Positions 31,885 to 37,726 of a stretch of DNA of 37,726 nt are shown piece by piece. Position 1 is the first letter of the stretch. Each line of letters starts with the position of its first letter. The position numbers were made by a program, and so were the translations under genes. The notes under the pieces are model-generated. The model was not told the origin of the DNA. It saw only the letters and a program-made list of their open reading frames with translations, and searched no databases. Source of the DNA: an uncultured archaeon (GTDB taxonomy: Archaea > Hadarchaeota > Hadarchaeia > Hadarchaeales > WYZ-LMO6); the NCBI GenBank assembly GCA_938074535.1, contig CALJER010000007.1, positions 1 through 37,726 of the forward strand, written 5' to 3'.

Positions 31885-32268
31885 ATGGAGTCCTTTCCCC
31901 TCGTAATCCTCCTCAGCGTCTTCCTCGCCCTCTCCACCCTCTCCCTGGGACTCAGGGGGATGGAAAGGCTGAGGGAGAGGGAGGGGAGGGAGAGAGCCGT
32001 GATGGGGTTGCAGCTCTTCCTGCAGGAGGTGAAGGCCCTGGCCCTCTCCTCCCCTGGCAGCGAGAGGGAGGTGGAGCTGGAGCTGAGAGGGGGCGAACTC
32101 CTGATCCTGGGGGAGAAGGTGGAGCTTTGGATGGGAGAGGAGAAAATCGGGGAGGGGATCCCCTCGCTACCCCTCCGCCCCTCCCCCCTCTCCCTCAGGG
32201 GAGGCAGCTACCTCCTCAGACTGGAGAAAGGGGGAAAGGTCCTCATCCTGCCCGTTTCCCCCTCTTAA
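31885..32268 (+). CDS. Single-pass pilin-like membrane protein
   Basis: A 127-residue protein starting 4 bases after the first gene. It has an N-terminal hydrophobic helix (ESFPLVILLSVFLALSTLSLGL, residues 2-23), a charged helix with RERAVMGLQLFLQEVKALAL, then short beta-rich repeats (EVELELRGGELLILGEKVELWMG and LLRLEKGGKVLILPV). This helix-then-beta layout is that of type IV pilins and pseudopilins. No specific family is recognised. Confidence 0.55.
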   Translation: MESFPLVILLSVFLALSTLSLGLRGMERLREREGRERAVMGLQLFLQEVKALALSSPGSEREVELELRGGELLILGEKVELWMGEEKIGEGIPSLPLRPSPLSLRGGSYLLRLEKGGKVLILPVSPS

Positions 32269-32292
32269 GGGGGAGGGAGCCAAGCCCCACGG

Positions 32293-32700
32293 ATGGGGAG
32301 CCTTCACCTCTTCCTCTCCTGCAAGACGGCGGCGGCCCTAGCCTCCATGCTCCTGCTCGTCTGCTGCCTCCACCTCCACTCCACCCTCCGCAGGGAAGGG
32401 GAGAGGGAGGAAGAAAGGGAAGCGGCGCGGGGGGTGCTGTCGACGCTGGAGCTGGCGGCCCTCCTCCCCTGCGAGGGAAGGATGGAGATCCGGCTTCCTC
32501 CCACCCGGGGAGACTTCCTCCTGAAAGGCAGGATGGAGGGAGGCAGCCAGGTGGTGGAGGCCTGGGCGCGTGGGGAGCTCCTCCTCTCCTCCATCCTCCC
32601 CCTGCCCGTCGGGAGCGGCTTCTTCCAGGAGCTCCTGAGCACGCCCTCCCGCCTTCTCGTGATCAGGCTGGAGAACCTCCTGCTGCTGGAGAGGGGGTGA
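32293..32700 (+). CDS. Single-pass pilin-like membrane protein
   Basis: A 135-residue protein with an N-terminal hydrophobic helix (TAAALASMLLLVCCLHLHS, about 12-30) after a short leader, then a charged helix and a beta-rich part (GRMEIRLPPTRGDFLLKGRM). The C-terminus has the helix RLLVIRLENLLLLERG. The start at 32293 is 24 bases after the previous stop. Unrecognised family; context places it in the filament-like cassette. Confidence 0.5.
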   Translation: MGSLHLFLSCKTAAALASMLLLVCCLHLHSTLRREGEREEEREAARGVLSTLELAALLPCEGRMEIRLPPTRGDFLLKGRMEGGSQVVEAWARGELLLSSILPLPVGSGFFQELLSTPSRLLVIRLENLLLLERG

Positions 32701-32704
32701 GGGG

Positions 32705-33025
32705 GTGGAGGATCTCTGCGCCTGGGTGGTGGTGCTCCTCCTCCTCTCTTCCTTCCTTCACTCCCTCTTCGCCTTCAGGGAGAACCTGGTGGGAGGGAAG
32801 CTGGAGGAAGCGGTGGCGGTAACGGAAAGAACCCTCCGCAGGCTCTGCAGGGAGCCGGGCCTCCTCGAGAACCTGAAAGGGACGGAGGAAAGGGTGGGCG
32901 TCTGGAGGGGGGAAAACCTGCTGGAGGGGAGGGAGAAACCCGGGGGAAAGGGCTCCGTGGTGCTGCCCGCGGCCCTCAAGAAAGGCTTCTCCGCCCTGCT
33001 GGTGGGGGTGGAGGCCTGGGAGTGA
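32705..33025 (+). CDS. Single-pass membrane protein of pilin-like cassette
   Basis: A 106-residue protein with GTG start 4 bases after the previous stop. An N-terminal helix (AWVVVLLLLSSFLHSLFAF, residues 6-24) is followed by an amphipathic charged helix and a short beta-rich end (VLPAALKKGFSALLVGVEAWE). No family recognised. The stop overlaps the next start as GTGA. Confidence 0.5.
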   Translation: MEDLCAWVVVLLLLSSFLHSLFAFRENLVGGKLEEAVAVTERTLRRLCREPGLLENLKGTEERVGVWRGENLLEGREKPGGKGSVVLPAALKKGFSALLVGVEAWE

Positions 33026-33486
33026 AAGGGGCGGCTGCCCTGCTGGACTTGATCCTCTTCTCGCTTGCGGTCTCAGCCGCCTGCCTCTCCCTGCACCTCC
33101 TCCCTCCCCCCGCGGAGGAGAGGGCCGCCTCCTCCTTCGGCAACCACCTGGCGCTGGCCCTCCAATCCGTCACCCTCGACTCCCTGGGCCTCGAGGAAGG
33201 CGGGATGAAATACAAAACGGTGCTGGGCGTGCTGGCCGAAGAAGGGGTGCTGGGGAAGGAGGAGGTGGGGGAGAAGCTGAAGGAGGCCCTTCGCGACCTC
33301 TGCGGGGGGAGGTGGTGCTGCGGGCTCAGGGTGGAAGTCCTCCGCCCTTCCGGCAAAACCGTCCTGCTGGAGCTCTCCACGGGGGAGAAAAAGGGGAGGA
33401 GGATGTACTCCGCCTCCCTCCACCGCACCCTTCCCCCTCCGGAGGTGGGGAGGGTGGAGATAAGGCTGGAGCTGTGGTCACGTTGA
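33022..33486 (+). CDS. Single-pass membrane protein of pilin-like cassette (TadE/F-like layout)
   Basis: A 154-residue protein with the N-terminus MKGAAALLDLILFSLAVSAA, a Lys-Gly followed by a hydrophobic helix, reminiscent of class III signals and of TadE/TadF pseudopilins. The soluble part has a conserved-looking cysteine cluster CGGRWCCG near 94-101, which could form disulfides or bind metal, then beta strands (LRVEVLRPSGKTVLLELS). The start is GTG in a GTGA overlap; the end overlaps the next gene. Confidence 0.5.
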   Translation: MKGAAALLDLILFSLAVSAACLSLHLLPPPAEERAASSFGNHLALALQSVTLDSLGLEEGGMKYKTVLGVLAEEGVLGKEEVGEKLKEALRDLCGGRWCCGLRVEVLRPSGKTVLLELSTGEKKGRRMYSASLHRTLPPPEVGRVEIRLELWSR

Positions 33487-35156
33487 GAGGCTTCTTCCCC
33501 CTCACCGCCTCCGGTCTCCTGCTCCTTCTCCTCTCCCTCACGCTCTCCCTCCAAGCGGCCAGGCTGAACCTGGTGCGCTCCTCCTTCTCCCTCCAGGAAG
33601 CCTCCCTGCAGGAGCTCCTGCTGGCGGGGGTGAGCACCAGGAACGACCTGAGGGACCTCTGCAGGCACTCCGCCTACCAGGCTCTTTGGGAGGTTGGAAG
33701 GCGGGCCTCCTCCTATCCCACGGACGAGCAGAGAAGAGAGGCCGTGGAGAACCTGGCCGGGAACCTCTTTTCCAGCCTCCTCCCTTTCCTCCCCTCCCTC
33801 TACTCAGCCGTCGACGAACGCCTCCTCCTCCTTCCTGGGGAGGGAGTCGAATTCCACCTCTCCGCGGTGGAGAACGGCTTCTGCCTCCTGAAGGTAAGGA
33901 TGCCCGGAAGCAAACTCTCGGTGACCTCCCTCGATCTCTCCTCCTCCCTCTCCCTTCCTCTGGAGGAGATGGAGGTCTTCGTGGACTCCAGGTTCTTCCT
34001 CCTGCAGGACAAGATGAACCTCTTCCTCGGGAGGCTGGGGGAGGTGGAAAGGGAGTGGAGGAACGTCCAGTATCTCTCCGCCTGGGCGCAGGCCCTCTCC
34101 CTGGGGAAGGTGGAGCTCTCCCCCTCCCTCGCCGAGAAAAGCCTCCTCGCAGCCTGGTCGGCGCAGGAGCTCAGGACCTTCGGCTCCTTCGACTACTGTT
34201 CCTTCCTCCCCGATCCCCTTCCCTCCCCTCCCCGCGACAGGAAAGGGGTCCTCGACCTCCTGGAGGACCTCAGGGGGGAGACGGAATCCCTGCACGCGGA
34301 GCTGGGGGAGGAAGCGCGAAGGTGGAGGGAGAACCTCCCGCAGGTGCGGGTGCTGGAGGCGCTGGAGAGGGCGAGAAGGAGGCTGGAGGAGGTGGAGGAG
34401 AAATACCGGAGGCTCCGGTCCGCGGTGGAGGGCTCGGGTGATCCTCTCGTGGGGATGCTCTCGCAGGGAAACCCCGAGGAGTCCTGTCCCCCCTTCCTGC
34501 TCAGGCTCCGCTGGAGCCTCTCCGGAGTCCGGCACCTCCTCCTCTCCCTGGAGGAAAGGACCAAGGAAGGGGAGAACTCCCCTTCGCTCGCCACCTCCCT
34601 CGAAGGACTCCTCTCCCTCCCGGAGCGGGAGGACGGGGCCACCATGTACATGGAAAACCAGGGGACCCTCGGCTCCCTCCGCCTTCTGCTGAACGAGGCC
34701 GTGAAGGAGTTCGGCAGGGTGGCTGGACCCTCAGACCTCGAGCTCCCGGATGAGCTCCTTCTCCCCTCCCTTCCTCCGGGAGACCTCTTCCCCCCTCCAC
34801 CGGTGAGGGAGAATCCCGGCCTCTCCGTCCTGAGGGAGCTGCAGGTGAGGGAAGTGAGGTTCCGCCGCGAGGATCCCTCGGGCCTCCTGGGCCTCCCCTC
34901 CGCCACCCCCCTCATCCTCCCCTTCCTGGGGGTGAGGGTATGGTGGGCCCAGTGGAAAACGGAGGTGACGCTCGAGAGGGAACCCGTGGAGGAAATCCTC
35001 GACTACCTTTACCCAACCCTCCTCCTCCCCGGTCTTCCCTCCCGCGTGCCCCTCGCCTACCGCTTCGAGATCCCCAGGAAGAAGTTCGAGACCAGGGTGG
35101 TGGTGTTCAGCCCTAGGCCCTTCTCCGTTTTCTCCCGAGCTCACCCACCTCCCTGA
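33483..35156 (+). CDS. Large single-pass protein of pilin-like cassette
   Basis: A 557-residue protein, the largest of the cassette. The N-terminus RGFFPLTASGLLLLLLSLTL is an Arg-Gly followed by a hydrophobic helix. A long extracytoplasmic region follows, with a probable coiled coil at about 265-330 (LEALERARRRLEEVEEKYRRL) and a beta-rich C-terminus. The TTG at 33483 overlaps the previous stop as TTGA; GTG at 33474 is an alternative. The last 44 bases overlap the convergent gene on the minus strand. No family recognised; it could be a tip adhesin or scaffold of a filament. Confidence 0.5.
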   Translation: MRGFFPLTASGLLLLLLSLTLSLQAARLNLVRSSFSLQEASLQELLLAGVSTRNDLRDLCRHSAYQALWEVGRRASSYPTDEQRREAVENLAGNLFSSLLPFLPSLYSAVDERLLLLPGEGVEFHLSAVENGFCLLKVRMPGSKLSVTSLDLSSSLSLPLEEMEVFVDSRFFLLQDKMNLFLGRLGEVEREWRNVQYLSAWAQALSLGKVELSPSLAEKSLLAAWSAQELRTFGSFDYCSFLPDPLPSPPRDRKGVLDLLEDLRGETESLHAELGEEARRWRENLPQVRVLEALERARRRLEEVEEKYRRLRSAVEGSGDPLVGMLSQGNPEESCPPFLLRLRWSLSGVRHLLLSLEERTKEGENSPSLATSLEGLLSLPEREDGATMYMENQGTLGSLRLLLNEAVKEFGRVAGPSDLELPDELLLPSLPPGDLFPPPPVRENPGLSVLRELQVREVRFRREDPSGLLGLPSATPLILPFLGVRVWWAQWKTEVTLEREPVEEILDYLYPTLLLPGLPSRVPLAYRFEIPRKKFETRVVVFSPRPFSVFSRAHPPP

Positions 35157-35418
35157 GGAGGAGGTCGAAGCGGGAACGCATCTCCTCCCTCAGGGACTCA
35201 AATTCGGGCTTCAGCCTGAAGAGGAGCTCCCCCGCCAGATGGGAGGGCCTCGCCTCCAGCCCCGACTCCTCGAACTCGGCCCTCAGATGGTCCATGAGAA
35301 GATGGACCTCCTCCCCGAAGACCCCTGCCCCCGCCAGCACCTCGTAGATCTCCTCCCTCGAGAAACCCATCCTGAGCATGGACCTTATGAGGTCCGAGAC
35401 CGACACTCCCTTTCCCAT
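35113..35418 (-). CDS. Small helical protein, unknown
   Basis: A 101-residue protein, all helix by composition. Residues 6-30 (SDLIRSMLRMGFSREEIYEVLAGAGV) resemble a UBA- or HTH-like short domain seen in archaeal small proteins. The C-terminal half is a charged coiled coil ending in a basic RKRRRA. It has its own ATG near a T-rich element on the minus strand and converges with, and overlaps by 44 bases, the end of the large pilin-like gene. Function unknown. Confidence 0.6.
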   Translation of the reverse strand: MGKGVSVSDLIRSMLRMGFSREEIYEVLAGAGVFGEEVHLLMDHLRAEFEESGLEARPSHLAGELLFRLKPEFESLREEMRSRFDLLLREVGELGRKRRRA

Positions 35419-35458
35419 CGGGGAGAGTTGAGCGGGAAGGACCCAAAAAGAGGCAAAA

Positions 35459-35466
35459 CCTTTATC
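35459..35466 (+). promoter_or_regulatory. TATA box of initiator tRNA
   Basis: CCTTTATC is centred about 28 nt before the first base of the tRNA, the expected box A position. Confidence 0.55.
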
Positions 35467-35490
35467 CTGACCCCTCCAGAAAGAAAGGGT

Positions 35491-35584
35491 AGCGGGGTAG
35501 GGCAGCGTGGAGTGCCCGCCGGGCTCATAGGAGTTTTCCCGCGGAGAAACCCGGAGGTCGGAGGTTCAAGTCCTCCCCCCGCTA
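35491..35584 (+). tRNA. Initiator tRNA-Met (CAT) with 19-nt intron
   Basis: The acceptor stem AGCGGGG pairs with CCCCGCT, giving the A1-U72 pair typical of archaeal initiators. The D stem is GGGC/GCCC. The anticodon stem CCGGG/CCCGG supplies the three G-C pairs of initiator tRNAs. The loop reads CTCATA, then an intron at 35530-35548, then A. The T arm is GGAGG-TTCAAGT-CCTCC. CCA is encoded at 35585-35587. The intron sits at the standard 37/38 site; GGA/TCC inside it and CTC/GAG around it with a 3-nt AAA bulge suggest a relaxed bulge-helix-bulge. The asd stop begins 2 bases after CCA on the other strand. Confidence 0.95.
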
Positions 35585-35588
35585 CCAC

Positions 35589-36716
35589 CTACAGGTATCC
35601 CGCCTTGTGGAGGTATTCCGCCGCCAGCACCGCCCCCCTAGCCGCCCCCAGCTCCGTGTTGTGGGAGAGGACGGTGTACTGGAAGCACCTTTCGAAAGCC
35701 GTGGCCTCCGCCCCCCCCACCACGGCCACCATTCCCCTTTCCCGGAGGGAGTCGAACCTGGGCTGGGGACGGTCCACCTCCTCCACCACCACTATGGGCT
35801 GGGGAGGGGCGCTGGGAAGCCCGAGCCTCTGCGGCTCGCCCCTGAAGCTCCTCCAGCACTCCTTCAGCTCTTCCACGCCGGCCTCCCTGGAAAGGGTGAC
35901 GAACACGGACTCCGTGTGCCCCTCCAGCACGGGCACCCTGTTGCACTTGCAGGCTATCCTGAACCCCGCTGGCTGGATCCTCCCCCCCTCCAGCTTCCCC
36001 AGGAGCCTCACCGTTTCCTTCCTGACCTTCTCCTCCTCCCCCTTGATATAGGGGATCACGTTCCCCTCGAAGGTGAGGGGTGAGTACTCCTCCAGGGGCT
36101 CCGGCAGGGACCCGCCCTGCCTCCTCCTCTGCTCCGCCCACCTGGAGACGGCCTCATAGCCGGCACCCGAGACCGCCTGCATGGAGGTCATGATCACACC
36201 CTCCAGCCCGAAGGCGTCGTAGAGGGGTTTGAGGGAGAGGGCCAGCCCTATGGTGGTGCAGTTGGGCTGCGGCACCACGAAGCCCCTCCACCCCCTCCTG
36301 CGCCTTTGCTCCTCGAGGAGGGGGGCGTGGGACTCGTTCACGGAGGGGAGGTAGGTGAAGCTGTCCTCGAAATAGCGGTAGGCCGAGGCCGTGCTCACGA
36401 CCGGCTTCTCCTCCGCCACCCTTCCCTCCACCTCCAGCGCGACCTCCGAGGGCAGGGCCGAAAAGAAGAAGGAAACCTTCCCCCCGATGTCCTCCAGGCT
36501 CTTCACCTCCATCTCCAGGATCTCACGCCTTGGCTGCTCACGGTAGAACCACCTGGAGCCCTCCCTACCGTAGCCCAGAGCCTCTGCGTAGGTCTTGCCC
36601 GCGGACCTGGCGGAGGCGTAGAGCTCCTCCACCCTGAACCAGGGGTGCTCCTGCAGGCTCAGAACGAACTTCTGCCCCACCTCACCGGTGGCCCCGAGGA
36701 TGGCTACGGACCTCAT
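35589..36716 (-). CDS. asd: Aspartate-semialdehyde dehydrogenase
   Basis: Asd reduces aspartyl phosphate to aspartate semialdehyde for threonine, methionine and lysine synthesis. The 375-residue protein has NADP-binding GATGEVGQ (8-15), catalytic C153 in VPQPNCTTIGLAL, and CKCNRVPVLEGHTESVFV with the active-site His. This is the archaeal/fungal type, without the longer bacterial insertions. The ATG at 36716 lies 28 nt after a TATA-like element. The gene ends almost on the initiator tRNA. Confidence 0.95.
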   Translation of the reverse strand: MRSVAILGATGEVGQKFVLSLQEHPWFRVEELYASARSAGKTYAEALGYGREGSRWFYREQPRREILEMEVKSLEDIGGKVSFFFSALPSEVALEVEGRVAEEKPVVSTASAYRYFEDSFTYLPSVNESHAPLLEEQRRRRGWRGFVVPQPNCTTIGLALSLKPLYDAFGLEGVIMTSMQAVSGAGYEAVSRWAEQRRRQGGSLPEPLEEYSPLTFEGNVIPYIKGEEEKVRKETVRLLGKLEGGRIQPAGFRIACKCNRVPVLEGHTESVFVTLSREAGVEELKECWRSFRGEPQRLGLPSAPPQPIVVVEEVDRPQPRFDSLRERGMVAVVGGAEATAFERCFQYTVLSHNTELGAARGAVLAAEYLHKAGYL

Positions 36717-36739
36717 CCCTTCTCCTCTCCCCCTGCCGG

Positions 36740-36748
36740 GTTAAACCG
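36740..36748 (-). promoter_or_regulatory. TATA box of asd
   Basis: GGTTTAAAC-like sequence (CGGTTTAAC on the minus strand) is centred 28 nt before the asd ATG, in the 49-base gap after guaAB. Confidence 0.55.
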
Positions 36749-36765
36749 TTTTTCAGCCGGCATGC

Positions 36766-37704
36766 TCACTCGAACTCGATGGTGGAGGGGGGCTTCGGAG
36801 TCACGTCGTAGAGGACCCTGCAGACCCCGGGAACCTCGGAGGTGAGCCTGCGGGAGAGCCTCTGCAGGAGATCCCAGGGAAGCCGGAGGGGCTCGGCCTT
36901 CATGGCGTCCTCCGAGGCCACCACCCTCACCACCACGATGCTCCCGTACCTCCTCTCCCCCCTCTCGGAAACCCCCGTGGCCCTGTCGGAGAGGAGGACG
37001 GCGAAGGCCTGGAAACAGGGCTGGTCCGCGGTCTCCTCCTCCACTATCTTCGTGGCCTTCCTCACGAGCTCCATCCTCTCGGGGGTGACCTCCCCAAGCA
37101 CCCTGACCGAGAGACCAGGACCGGGGAAGGGACGGCGCTCGCTCACCTCCGGGGGCAGGCCCAGGAAGCGGGCCACCTCCCTCACCTGTGGCTTGTACAG
37201 CTCCTTGACGGGCTCCAGCACCCTGTACCCGTACCTCTCCATCGGGTCTATCCCCACCTGCTCCAGGACGTTGTGCTGGGTCTTCACCCCTGCCCTGGTC
37301 TCCACCACATCGGCGGCGGTGGTTCCCTGCAGGATCACCTTCACCCCCAGCTCCCTCGCGATCCTGGAGAAGCAGGAGTAGAAGGTCTCCCTGAAGGCCT
37401 TCCTCTTCTCCTCGGGGTCCGTTTTCCCCTTCAGGGCGGAGAAGAACTCGCCGGCCACCTCCCTCCTCTCCAGCCCGACGCCAAGCCCCGCGAGCGTCCT
37501 CTCCACCTTCTCCCCCTCACCCTCCCTCATGAAGCCCGTGTTCAGGAAGACCACCTTCAGCCTCTCCCCCACCGCCCTGTGTCCCAGGACGGCCGTGACC
37601 ATGCTGTCCACGCCCCCCGAGACCGCCGCCAGGGCCCTCTCCCCCCCTATCTCCCTCCTGAGCCAGGAGACCTTTTCCTCCACGAAGGAGGCGGGGTCGA
37701 ACAT
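36766..37704 (-). CDS. guaAB: GMP synthase, ATP-pyrophosphatase subunit
   Basis: This subunit adenylates XMP and accepts ammonia to give GMP; in many archaea it is separate from the glutaminase subunit, as here. The 312-residue protein has the PP-loop SGGVDS at 29-34, LQGTTAADVVETRAG (XMP-binding area), RPFPGPGLSVRVLGEVT and a C-terminal dimerisation domain ending TPKPPSTIEFE, a standard GuaA end. The ATG at 37704 is preceded by GGTGGTG and in-frame GTGs at 37707 and 37710, which are alternative starts. The glutaminase subunit is not in the window. Confidence 0.95.
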   Translation of the reverse strand: MFDPASFVEEKVSWLRREIGGERALAAVSGGVDSMVTAVLGHRAVGERLKVVFLNTGFMREGEGEKVERTLAGLGVGLERREVAGEFFSALKGKTDPEEKRKAFRETFYSCFSRIARELGVKVILQGTTAADVVETRAGVKTQHNVLEQVGIDPMERYGYRVLEPVKELYKPQVREVARFLGLPPEVSERRPFPGPGLSVRVLGEVTPERMELVRKATKIVEEETADQPCFQAFAVLLSDRATGVSERGERRYGSIVVVRVVASEDAMKAEPLRLPWDLLQRLSRRLTSEVPGVCRVLYDVTPKPPSTIEFE

Positions 37705-37726
37705 CACCACCCTCCTCCCCCCCTTT

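Overview
The window is a GC-rich archaeal chromosome segment. The archaeal call rests on S19e, L39e, L31e, aIF6, Nep1, the RNase P subunit Rnp4, a PDCD5-family protein, prefoldin alpha, FtsY, a stand-alone GMP synthase ATP-pyrophosphatase subunit, an intron-bearing initiator tRNA, and TATA boxes placed about 25-29 nt before many start codons (leaderless transcription). Arginine is mostly AGG and proteins are rich in E/K/R, as in many thermophiles. The gene order of the ribosomal block is euryarchaeal-type. I cannot name the lineage; an uncultured euryarchaeal-type or Hadarchaeota-like thermophile is a guess.

Layout. 1-5152: the end of an ApbE flavin transferase, converging on a complete rnfCDGEAB operon (minus strand). 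5304-7601: an Lrp/AsnC regulator divergent from rnf, an HD phosphohydrolase, and a membrane-anchored coiled-coil/winged-helix protein. 7602-9013: tRNA-Gly(GCC) followed by a decayed island with a tyrosine-recombinase remnant, a solitary CRISPR-repeat-like sequence and a broken DUF4143 ATPase. 9014-10967: a 4-hydroxybutyryl-CoA dehydratase family gene with two small membrane-protein genes. 11030-15458: nep1, rnp4, rps19e, PDCD5, rpl39e, rpl31e, aIF6, pfdA, ftsY. 15505-17397: a frame-broken transglutaminase-like gene, a small membrane protein and a CPBP protease. 17375-20369: gatCAB. 20376-20647: a gene-free stretch dense in inverted repeats. 20648-24695: a V4R protein, an AmrS-like radical SAM enzyme, a MetE-like protein and GlmM. 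24739-31183: a complete trpEGDCBAF operon. 31246-31475: a possible non-coding RNA region. 31506-35156: six genes for single-pass, pilin-like proteins, the best candidate here for an undescribed system. 35113-37704: a small hypothetical, intron-containing initiator tRNA, Asd and GuaAB.

How the genes fit together. Rnf couples ferredoxin:NAD electron transfer to ion pumping, and ApbE would attach FMN to RnfD and RnfG. The dehydratase-family enzyme suggests C4-acyl-CoA metabolism, for which Rnf could be an energy-conserving partner; that link is inference. The trp cluster encodes the whole chorismate-to-tryptophan route. Two genes (PDCD5 and the MetE-like gene) lack any ATG/GTG/TTG that keeps their conserved N-terminus, but each has a well-placed CTG.
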